Positions 34,956 through 45,662 of a stretch of DNA of 64,000 nt are shown piece by piece. The position numbers and the translations under genes were made by a program. This DNA comes from Nymphaea colorata (Eukaryota > Streptophyta > Magnoliopsida > Nymphaeales > Nymphaeaceae). The notes beneath the pieces are model-generated. The model was not told where the DNA came from. It saw only the letters and a list, made by a program, of their open reading frames with translations, and ran no database searches. Position 1 is the stretch's first letter, and each line of letters starts with the position of its first letter. The DNA is taken from the NCBI RefSeq assembly GCF_008831285.2, contig NC_045138.2, positions 11,854,571 through 11,918,570 of the forward strand, in the 5' to 3' direction.

Positions 34956-35200
34956 CACTACTGTTTTCAATGACGCAAAAGAACGACGCGCCATTGAACA
35001 TGGTGGTGACGACAGAGCTGCGTGCTACACTGGCGCCGTTTCAACGCCAGAAAAATATGCGCTTACTGACCCTCCCGCTAGGGATGTCTCCACAGTGACG
35101 TTCTCAATAGCGCCGCTATTTAGTTGTTCACAGGCGCTAATATAGCGCCAGTATTTAGATAAGCGCTTTTGATGCATTTTTCTTTTAACGTCAGTGATGA
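34955..35200. mobile_element. Transposon-like segment with repeated GCGC and GTCA motifs
   Basis: TAGCGCC/GGCGCTA and ACGTCAGTGA/CAGTGACGTT words recur in both orientations. This is the arrangement of CACTA-type subterminal repeats, and similar words cluster at 49970-50310. No terminal CACTA was found, so the class is inferred. The open frame across it has no family features. Confidence 0.35.
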
Positions 35201-37100
35201 TATTAAATTTTGTTTTTTTTAAATAACAATAATATTGTGTACATGTACAACAGCTGAATACACAGAACATTAATACATTAAAAGAACCAAAGGTGCCACA
35301 TACTCCTATCGATTTAGCTTTCATAATACATCCAACTTTGACAAGTGTCATAGGCACTCTACCTCCACACACTTATGAACTGAGGTCCCGGATCCCGGCA
35401 CCACCTTTTCCAAGCTAGAGCTAAAGCTCAGACTGATCTCCAAACTTTTCCTGCAGGCATACAACAAAAGAAATGGTGGAAAATATTGTTAATTTCACCC
35501 CATTGGAAAGAATAACAATATAATCCATTAGCTATAACGGATATATGCAATAAAACAACACAATAGAAGAAAATTTGCTTGCCACATTTCCGGTGCCCAA
35601 GGCAAATAATAGGGTGTCCGCGCCTTTGGCAAGATAAACCTTAATTTTAACCTACTCATATTTCAGAACATAGCAAAAAAAAAAAAAAAAAAAAATCAGA
35701 TCACATATTTGAACACCCAACATTCATCTATTACTTGGTAACCTGTTCGTGTTGCAGTTGACACGAGTACACCAGTTTTGCCCACATGTCAGAATGTGGG
35801 TACGGCGACATGGGTACGAGGTACGGCTGGGTATGGCTGCATTTTTAAAAAATTAAAATTATATTTTTAAACTTAATTTTTTCTTTAATTTTTTATTTTT
35901 CCCTTCCACTAAGATTCTATATTTTCTCTCATTTTTCTTTAAATTTGAGATTTTTTTCGTAGATTATAAGACTATTAATGTTTTTTTTTTCACTTTATCA
36001 TTCTTGAGAATATAAAGTTTACCGTACCTGTGTACCCATAACTTTCAAAATCGACCATACATACCCGAACTCATACCATACCCGCACCCATGTGACATTG
36101 TTGTATACATATAACCCAAAAAAGTAAAAGCACAATAGTAGAAAGCAAGCAAAAATCTTCACATATGAAGCAAGTTTCCAGCTCATCCAAATAAATCCTA
36201 TTGAATTTTACAATTTCGAGTATATTCTACGAATTCCAACCAGAAATTACCAATTCCCAAGCAAGCTCGGCCTCAGAAAAATGTTTTGCTCACTGCAAAA
36301 GCATTTCTCAACCACTAAGCATAATAAACTTATTAAAATAACTAGTCATAGCTAAAAGTGTCATAGATTCCACGAAAGAAGCACGAAGTCTGGCCAATCA
36401 GATCAAAGTTTCATCTTTCTACATAATGTTATGCAATTTGAAGTCAGCAATAGTAAATAACCAAGAGGCGCACCTCAAACATTGATTTCCTGCCTTGTGC
36501 ATTTAAATATGACATAAATTTGCAACGGTACCACAGTTATAATGCCACTACAATGCTTCCAAGGATGAATTTTGGTGAATTACATAGATTTGTAGGGTCC
36601 AATGGAATAAAGTTAAGAAAAAACAAAAAAGAGAACTGTTGGTGAATTACAGATTCTCCAAAGCTCATAGCCAAGCAAATTTGCCGCAGCTATGTTCATA
36701 TAAAGCCAAAATAGACACTTTAGTGGCCACGCTTCAAGTAATCCTTGAAAGAATGACACATCTATTACGTTTTTAAGTTCATCATTATAAGTTGACAATT
36801 TCTCACATATAATTAAATTGTGGAGAGACAGTGACTTTGGCTTTTCAGAGTTGTCCAACTATCTAACCACCACTATTATCTGCCTAGTAGCTTGTATTTT
36901 TGGGGACTGCTCGATTCTTATTTACTGGTACCATAATATGTTTCCATGCAAGCTCTGTAAACGCTGGAAGTAAAAACTTGAATAGAAGCAAGAGACTTTT
37001 AATGTGAAAAAATTCAAAAATTTAAATTAAAAAAAATAAATAATGAAAACTAACCACCGACCTTAAATTAAAAAGAAAAAGAAAAGACTAAACAAAACAC
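35201..37100. other. Intergenic DNA with a degraded GGTACGG-repeat element
   Basis: Between about 35786 and 36105, TGGGTACGGCGACATGGGTACG on the left is echoed inverted by a CCCGCACCCATGTGACAT end on the right. This looks like a diverged relative of the element at 40724-41342, without clean target duplications. A poly-A run lies at about 35670-35690. No gene is seen in the rest. Confidence 0.5.
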
Positions 37101-37408
37101 CCGCTCCGTTTATCCTTGGGTCCGTCTGGATTCTTGAGCGTGGCTCGTCCGCGTTTGTGACTAAAACATCCAGAGTTGACAGGTGGACAAAAGCAAAAGG
37201 AGTCCGAGAGTCGAAACTTCCCTTCCAAAGGGACCGATATTTTCCCTCCATCTTGGTCACTCTGTTTCCTTCTGTCCCTCTCACACCCATACTCTCACAG
37301 AGTGTCGGAGGAGAACTCACACTGTGTGCAACTTTGCCGGCCAATCTTTTGCTGCTGAATTTTGTTCGAAGATAGAAGGCAAAAATTTCTGGAGCTGTTG
37401 GCATTCAA

Positions 37409-37805
37409 GTACGTAGGGTAACTTCTCTTCCGATTCTTGGCGCAGTTTTGGTCAACTATGTTTGTTTTGTTAATGAAAAGTTCTGGTTGGGGACAGTTTT
37501 GTTGTTGTTGTTGTTATTTTTTTTTCTTGGTGGGTTCTGACGTTGTTGGTGCTCCTACGCGTCAAAAAAGAAAACCAGTTTGTTGTTTGGGAGAGTGAGT
37601 TGTTTGAATGGTGTAAGCCAAGATTCATTCCAGAATGGCATGAATTTTGGCCTAGATTTGCTGTTATTCTTGTGAGCGAAGACTCCAGAAGCCATACGAA
37701 CAGTCTTATCTTCTTCTAGGTTTAGTGGAACGATTAAGAAAAATCCCCTTAAGGTTTTTGGGGTTTATTGTCTCTATGCTTTTCGTGTATATTCTGATTT
37801 TTCAG
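37409..37805 (+). other. Likely 5' UTR intron of NSE4
   Basis: A good donor (CAA then GTACGT) at 37409 and an acceptor (tttttcag) at 37803-37805 bracket a sequence just before the ATG at 37818. The upstream exon, about 37250-37408, contains CT-rich 5' UTR-like sequence. No transcript evidence is available. Confidence 0.45.
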
Positions 37806-37817
37806 GTTTGATAAGAA

Positions 37818-40800
37818 ATGGTGAAGACCGAAAAGCAAGGGTTGGACGGCAGTGTCTCGCAAAGTCAGGGAACCGAAACAGATGACCCCGGTAATCACGG
37901 TCGTGCGGATAGGCGTGTTCTCCGGTCGCGATATCTGGCCGTCAAGAATTTAATCAATGGTGATTTCTTCTTCTTTACTGTTGCAATTATTTTGGATTTT
38001 CACTTCCTTCTTATGCTTCTTGTAACAATTTTGCTACTTAAATCTGCAGACGAAAGGGAACAGATCTCTAAGGCAGATTCTGATAAGTTCAAATCGATTA
38101 TCAATGAAGTTGAAAACCTGCACCAGTTAGGTATACCAAATTTCTAAATGATCTTCCTCCGATCAGTAAGTTAATCTCTATACCTTTTGGGAGGAGGAGC
38201 GTTTAAAGCCGTTAATGATTGATTGTGTATGAAGCTACTTTCAATTATTCAACGGTTGTATTTCTAGATATGATTTCAGAGGAACATTTTTAGTTGCAGA
38301 GGAGGTGCGATCTTTAGAATGTCAAACAAATGCTGTTTCTCTGAGCATTTTCATTCTTTCCTTATGTCATATTTAAACATCTGGTCCGACCGTTGTCACA
38401 TGGAAGCATCATCTATCACATTTTAATGTTGAATGAATACAATTTCACATTTTAGTGGAGACGTAGGAAGTGTCTAGGGGCCTTTCCATTCCTGTCAGCT
38501 TTTAGAAGCAAGTGTCAACTTCTATTGCTTAGATCTGGTTGGGATACCAATAAAGCAGAAAAGTAAAATAGAAAAGCTGGCATAAAGGCTGGTTGCGGAA
38601 AGTTGTTGCTCCAACCATTACACTGTTGGAACAAGTAACATTCATGTTTTGTTCTTTCTTGCAGTAAAAATCTTTTGTTTGTCTCTGACCCTGTGTTTAA
38701 CAATTTTCTGTGAGTAAACAGATCAGGCAGCCATAAGGCTATCATAAATATATTGAATACTATGCAATAATTATTAGAATCTACTCTGTCCCAGATTAGG
38801 TCTTCAGAAATTTAATTTATAGAGGTTTGGTATCTGATGTGATTTCTAATGGCTGATGTTTTGTGTTTAAATCAATGTTGTAAAAAGCGTATCGTAAGGC
38901 GTATCGGTCGGGCTTTAAGATACGCCGTATCGTAACGTATCGTAACCGTATCGTAAATTTTAAAAAAATAATAATAATAAATCAGAAAAAATTAAAAAAA
39001 AATCAAAAAATTCATAAAAAAATCAGAAAAAATTAAAAATAATAAATTCTTCATATGAAACATGGTTTAGTCTTTTAGATATAATGATAGGCTTATTATT
39101 TTGCTAAATGTTATAAACTTACACGTTCACGGTTCATCATTCATACTTCATAGACATCAAAATTCATAACAATATCATTCTTTTTCATCTTTATCTTCAT
39201 GGTTTAAAAAAAAAACCATTTCCTCTCAATGGGAATCAGCCACCCATGCACAAATCCATGGTTTAATAGATGATTTCACGGTGACAATCGATGATTTCAC
39301 AATGGAAATCGATGATTTCACAATGGAAATCAATGATTTCCCTCTAAAACGGTACAATCTATAGATTAGAAATGAGAAAGGGGTGGCTTTTTATAAAAAA
39401 AACTTGAAAAAATGGGGTTCAAGTCTCCTTTTTAGAAATCAGCCCGTATCGTACGATACGGGCCGTATCGCACGATACGAGCCGTATCACACCGTATCGT
39501 ACGATACGGGGGCCCGTATCGCACGTATCGTACGATACAGGTACGATACACCCCCATTTGCGATACAGGGGGTGTATCGTATCGTATTTTGCAAACGATA
39601 CGATACGGCCCCGTATCGTACGATACGTACAACACTGGTTTAAATAGCTGGTAGGTTCTTGTTTTCGAAAAGGAAGCTGGTGTAATCTTAATTCATTTCA
39701 ATGCTGTCATGTTATTTGCTCTCTAGAAAAGGCATATACTGCCTTCTTGATGTGCCAGAGGTTTCATCATATGATTTCTCTTAACCCTCCTATGCCCTCT
39801 TAAAATAGTTAATAGAGAGTAGTGTTTGGAACTTTGGATACATTTAACTAATAAATATTCAGAATAACAAACATGGATCTTTTTGTTATATCTTGTATCA
39901 CTTCTTTGCCTTTTTCTTGTTAATGGCTAGATGTTGGAGAATTTGTAATTGTCTGTGTTTCAGTTCAGAAACCCAGGGAGCAAGTTGCAGATGCAGAGGC
40001 TCTTCTGGACATTGCTAACACTCTGGTGACTTCTGTTAAGTCTCAGAATAATGAAGGAATTACGCCTGCGGATTTTATAACTAGTCTCTTAAATGACTTC
40101 AGAGTAAATGGATCAATACATGGAGAAATTGCTCAAAGTTCCATATCATGGAAGGAAGTTGGTATCACTGTTTCTCATATTTTCAAGAGGGCTCCAGGGT
40201 TGTGTACCATGTAAGTGTTGTCTTGAAAATTTCCTTTGAGTAGATGCAGCTGCTCTTTTTTTTAGTGACAGATGCTTTGTCTTTGGTCATGTACTGATTT
40301 GTTTATTGCATTAACTGTTTCTTTGTCCACTATTTACAGTGCTCTTTTATTGCATTATCTGTTTTTGTATTTACTCTTGTATATTTTCCATGTCTTAAAC
40401 TTGCCACCACATTCTCACTTACATAGCACTAGAGAAAGTGGCAACACTTGACATAATGGACAGGCGTTTGAAATATCTCATGCTAGCTTTATGCATGAAT
40501 TTGAGATTTGATGGGTAGGATATTCCAGCTTCACCAGATTTTTGCATTGTCAGTACAAATGCATGCTTTGCTTGCGCACAAGGATCATGAAGGCCTTTGG
40601 CCATCTAGGACATACAAACTGGCATCTAGGACATACAAACTGGTTTCATGGGCTTCAAATATCCACTAGGCTATATGAAATTGCTTATCAGAGCAGACCC
40701 GATCTCAAATAGATAGGGAATTCCTATGTCACACGGGTACTCATCTTAAGGAGGAGTACCCGTATGGTACGGGTACGGCCTTGGTGCGGTCAACGCAGTA

Positions 40801-41189
40801 TCGGGTACGGTCAACGTACTCGGGATCATTTTTGTCCATTTTTGGACTCGGTCAACTTTGACCAAGTCCAAAGTTGTCCAATTTTTGAGTTGAAAATTAA
40901 AAATCCCCCTCTCTTTTCTTGTTTTCTTTTTCACTCTAAACCTTTCTTGTACATAGTTCCTCACAACTTTTCATTTAAAATCTTCCATACAATGTTTCGA
41001 AAATCCATCTTGACTCTTCGATAATAGTGTGAGCTATAACCATAGCGATGTCAATAGATCTTAAAAGCGTGACCTATTGCTCCTTCTAATCTTGATGATG
41101 CGACAGAGAATCAAGAAAGCTGATATATTTGTATATTAATCACTTCCATACTGTGTTTTGTGAATATGTTATTCATTTTGAATTTTTTT

Positions 41190-41250
<61 letters not shown>

Positions 41251-44200
41251 CCGCATGTGTGTACGGCCGTACCCCGCACCCAAATTTTTTGAAAATGGTC
41301 CATACTCGCACCGGTACCCGTACCCGTGCCTATGTGACATAGGGGAATTCCAACCCATGGTCTTACATGCTCATGGTGCTTTGATTAGTGTCATCTAGAT
41401 ATCTGTAGTTTGGGAACATGGGTTTCATCACAGACCTGTATCTATTCTGACCAATCTAGTCCACATAAAATTTAGAAGAATGTTTGTGACATCCAGATTG
41501 GTTGATAGTCAGTGGATGTGGACTTGGTATATCTAGATTAGTCAAATTTTCCGACATAAAAATACCATAATCACCTTTAAGTCTGGTATGAATTTTGGCA
41601 TTTTATTCACCCTGAGTTCAACCTGCTGATGCTCCTAGGTTCTGTGAGGCATGTCTTTGAAGCGAAACTACCTTCTTTTGTATGTTCAGAATTAATCTTT
41701 TAGGAACTTGTGCTACTACTTGTTATTGTGGTAATTGAGTATCTTCCTGGTTCTTCATTTTGATAGGCTTGGTCCGATGGATATGGAATTGAAGCAACGA
41801 AAGGCTGTAGTTCATAGAAAAAGAACACGGCCCACAACCAGCACAAGGCCAGAGGAGGTTTGTTTTATCTAATTTGCAGTTTTCAAATACCAGGGTCATG
41901 TTTGTAGTGCAAAATATGTGTGGTTGATTCTGTATTTCTTTGGCATAATTTGATTTTGTCAGCATGGTCAGGTATTAAAGGTCTTTATGTATACTTGAAG
42001 TTGAATGATTAGATGATTAGTAGCAAGAATTCTTGGCATCTTAAGTGCTAAAATTCCAGAGGTATCTCTTCCTCTTTGTTTTGCCTCCACGGAAGCTAAA
42101 CATAAACAGTGAACTTGATAGCATAGAAATGACAAAAAACAGCATGATCTGCCAAGTCTCTATGAGCCGAGGAGTACCATATATCATACAATTGAAAGTG
42201 CCAAAGGGCTTGCCTCTAATAATAATCCTTTTATGTAATTATCAGGTTATTCCTTCTCACTTTTTGTCATTTAGTGCTGAATCTCTATTGCAAACTCAGC
42301 ATCTCAAGCTTGTTTTCCCTGAGCTACTATATGAAATGAGTAGCATGGTGTATGCTATTTGTAGCTCTTTTTTATAGTTTTGAAATTTCATTCAGCAAAA
42401 CTGGCACAGGTGGAGGAGACTGTTGCAGAGCAGAAAAGTGACACTGATAAGAACATGTTAACCATGTTTGATATCTTGAAGAAGCAAAGGCGTGTCCGCC
42501 TTGAGAATTTGGTGTTGAACAGAAGCTCTTTCTCGGAGACAGTGGAGAACATATTTGCATTATCATTTCTTGTCAAAGATGGTAGAGCTGAAATTGCTTT
42601 GGATGACAATCATCATCACTTTGTGTGTAAGAATTTACCACTACTTCCTGTTACAAGCTGTTTTGAATTTGTTCTTCAGTATTAATATCTCGTGATTGAC
42701 AGTGCCAAGAAATGCTCCTGCTGCAAACATGGTCACCAGTGGGGAGGTTTCTTACAGCCATTTTGTCCTTAGGTTTGACTTTAAGGATTGGAAGGTACAT
42801 ATCTTTCTCCCTTATGATTATGAGAAACTTGTCCCTTTGTGTGTGTAGTTTGGGTGCTTATATGTAATTTCAGTGAAATTACATATGCTTAACTGAAGGG
42901 GGAATTTGGTTGATGACTCTTACGAAGTTTGGGCAAATAAAGATGGCTGAACTGAATATGCTACTAAAAAAGGATTAGAAGGCGACATCATAGCAGAATT
43001 CATCACTCCCTTTAATTGGCTGAGAAGATAGATACCACTTTCTTTATGGCCTCCTACAATCCTCTTGTCAGTAAATCATGAAAAGTGCAACATATATGGT
43101 CAAAGATCATTTGACAAGTTAGCACTTTAGTAATAATACAACTAACACAACATTATGGGGTTCCTTAAAAGGCTTTATCGGTGAAAAATTATGTCAATTT
43201 CTGCAAAGATGTCTAGAGGCATCCACATGTATAATTCGTCTGTTATATTTTTACGAGTTATGACACCACCTACAGAACGTGCAACATTAGCCATGGGAGA
43301 AGCACTAGAGAGCGGTGGCACCGTAACTCATCATACTTTGTATGGTGGAGAGTGATATTCTCGTTGGTAGAGGTAGGAGACTTTGCTTCTGACTCAACAA
43401 CCTGGGCCTTAGGAGTAAGTTGTAGCACTTCTATTTAAGGTCTATCAGCATAAAGGTTTATTAATATTCAACCTTTCAAAGGCAGATTTGACAGAGGCAT
43501 AGTGTTGAGCTAACGCCTGATCTCCTTTTTGCAACTGATAAATTTTCTGCTCAACTTGTAAAATGCAACTCACATTTGTCTCATGCGAACAAGTATCACA
43601 ATGATTATTCCACATTTGTTTTGTATTCGTATAATAAATAAGTCCGTGTGCACTGTGCATGTGTGCTCGGTTCTTCATCCATACATAACCATGTAATTGT
43701 CCTCTTCCAAATGGCATATTTTCCAGGTTTTTCTGCATGCTTTGCTTCACTAGAATATCGATGGCCAGGCATTGACATCATAAATGTAGTGAGACCATCT
43801 AGCATAACTCTTATCATCTAATTTATAGAGGATCCATATGCAAAAGAGGTTATAAGGCATTGTATTCACCAACAACTTCGGCCTTCTTTTCACTGCCACA
43901 ATCATGGGTATCTGCCATGATAGAAAAAAAGTAAACTCCAGAACTAGCACTCCCCCATCTGATTACACCTATTTCAAGTAATCAGGTATTAATCAACAGA
44001 ACATGCCAGAACCAAGGAGATCAGATTGATATGACTTCTGATGTGTTATATAACCACATTATATAACCAGCATAGCAGGCTAAAGAAAAGTCTCTATTGA
44101 TGACAGAATGCATATATGGCTGCACCAATTTCATCGTTTGTACTTTCCAACTTCTGGACTATAATCTAGAGAGCAGGAGATATCCATGAATTCGGCATGC

Positions 44201-45662
44201 TATAATTAAAATAAGAGTATAAGTTTGATTTAAAGGTAACCAGTTCTGATCCAAAAGAAATTTCATCAACAACACAGACAAATTAGATCTGGTTATAAAC
44301 TGATAATCAGATTCTGTGTTTCTTAAAACTTTTTCAACATCACTCAGCTCACCAACCAAAACAGATCAAGCCACTCCTTACGTATTTATATAGCATCTGT
44401 ATGTGCATGAGTGCAGTTGCATAATTCAATTTATTTATTAGAAATTAAGAGGAGGTAAAAGTAAATATTTGCAAGGTGATCTTATCTTAGTATTGTTTTT
44501 AACAATCTGAACTAGAAGATCTGCTTCTCAAAGATAGAAAATGTTCAGAACTTATTTCTGTTATGCTTTTTGAGTCATATGCCTCTTGTTTTGCTGTCAT
44601 CTGTTTATATTTTAGTTCTAGAAGCACTAGTCTCCCTCCCTGCCCCCCCCCCACCCACCCCCCCCCCCCCCCCCTTCACATGTCACAGTTCCATTACTAC
44701 CCAATAGGCTTGGGCTGGCCATACTAATTTGGTTGGTCTGCTTGAATAAAAGTAATTAGGTTTATGAAATATAGTGTTTTCATCTAGAAAGTCTTATGTT
44801 TGGTTGAAGTCTTGTATGTATCCTGCTGTTCTATGTGCGTTGAAACTGGAGACTTGAAAATGATCAATCGAAAGAGCATATTGCTGAGGCTTTAACCTTG
44901 CTTAGTCATATTAAATATATTGGTGTTGTCTGTTGGCGAGCTATTTTGATTTCTGCATGCTCTACGGTTGGTGGGAGTTCATTGTTGTTCGGAATTGTAT
45001 TGGAATCCCTAAAACCTGATGCACATAACTGATATGCTTTGGCCTGCATCAGGCTATTTCTGTTTTACTTACTCAAAAGTTACTTAATAAATATTTTCAA
45101 GTATTAGTTAAACAAAAAATTCTTATTTTTCTCAGTCCCTTACTGAATTTTTCTCAGTCCCTTACTGAGCACGCTGATAACTTCTAGACCTAGCCAATCT
45201 TAAAGGAATATAACACGGTATAACTGCTTCATTTATTTCAGAGTTTTCTAAAACTTGAGTTTAAGATGTGCCAAAAAAGGAAAAAAATGTTCCTTTGCTG
45301 TTGATTATTGTTCTTTTCAGGGCTCAGGCAATGGAATGTAATAGACTGAAATTGTTTAATTATTTATTGATATTTACAAACATACGACAGTAAGAATACT
45401 ACTTAGCCTTCTTTCCATAGAACGGAAACTTGTATTTCTAGTGCCTTTTTATCCATGCCATCTGACGGGCTCATTAGGCTGAAATTATTGGTTTCAGTTA
45501 ATTTGAACATGACACTGAAATGTTGATTCAGTTGATATTGAGAGGATCTGATTGATTAATTTCCGTTCCCAGTTAATGAAGGACCAAGTTAGGATCGGGG
45601 AAGAATTAATGCCATGCAGAACTAGGGCAAGTGCGGCAGAAACACTTGATGATGTGAGATAG
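37818..45662 (+). CDS. NSE4: Non-SMC element 4, kleisin of the SMC5/6 complex (seven exons)
   Basis: NSE4 bridges the SMC5/SMC6 heads with NSE1 and NSE3 and acts in nuclear DNA repair and chromosome maintenance. Exons inferred from splice sites and frame: 37818-37959, 38050-38130, 39964-40210, 41767-41857, 42410-42626, 42703-42794 and 45573-45662, joining to 319 residues without a break. Conserved plant NSE4 blocks appear in order: RRVLRSRYLAVKNLING; HQLVQKPREQVADAEALLD; ANTLVTSVKSQ; SWKEVGITV; TMLGPMDMELKQRKAVV; DTDKNMLTMFDILKKQRRVR; then LVLNRSSFSETVENIFALSF and LPRNAPAANMV up to RFDFKDWK. The C-terminal domain covers about residues 200-300. The product lacks the longer tail of Arabidopsis NSE4A, so a further exon or an alternative end is possible (a GTGAGA donor-like site is at 45654). 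Introns 2 and 3 hold DNA transposons; intron 6 holds retroelement debris. Confidence 0.93.
38865..39645. mobile_element. Non-autonomous DNA transposon (hAT-like) in NSE4 intron 2
   Basis: The element is 38873-39637 (765 bp), flanked by the eight-base direct repeat GTTTAAAT at 38865-38872 and 39638-39645. Its ends are imperfect inverted repeats, CAATGTTGTA on the left and the complement of CAGTGTTGTA on the right. An eight-base target duplication and CA-TG ends fit hAT. Both ends are packed with self-complementary CGTATCGTACGATACG words. It has no transposase; protein frames there are just the repeat read as Tyr-Asp-Thr and Arg-Tyr words. Confidence 0.85.
40716..41350. mobile_element. Non-autonomous DNA transposon in NSE4 intron 3
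   Basis: The element is 40724-41342 (619 bp). It has perfect ten-base inverted ends, CTATGTCACA and TGTGACATAG, and an eight-base direct repeat GGGAATTC at 40716-40723 and 41343-41350. Inside the ends are repeated GGGTAC/GTACCC words and a long (TA)n run at about 41195-41244. The eight-base duplication suggests the hAT superfamily. No transposase is present. A more degraded relative seems to lie at 35786-36105. Confidence 0.85.
43445..43960 (-). pseudogene. Antisense copia gag fragment in NSE4 intron 6
   Basis: On the minus strand, pieces in changing frames match copia gag: KLDDKSYARWSHYIY, then HAEKPGKYAIWKR, then HETNVSCILQVEQKIYQLQKGDQ and ASVKSAFERLNI. At least two frame changes and stops occur. 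No LTR is evident, although unassigned sequence up to about 44400 may belong to the same insertion. Confidence 0.75.
44639..44675. repeat. C-rich homopolymer tract in NSE4 intron 6
   Basis: Runs of C interrupted by single A or T, ending in a run of about 17 C. The exact length may be unreliable. Confidence 0.85.

Noticed and set aside
39383-39643. Plus and minus frames rich in Arg-Tyr-Asp-Thr words
   Set aside because: They are translations of the TACGATACG palindromic repeats inside a transposon with clear borders and target duplications.
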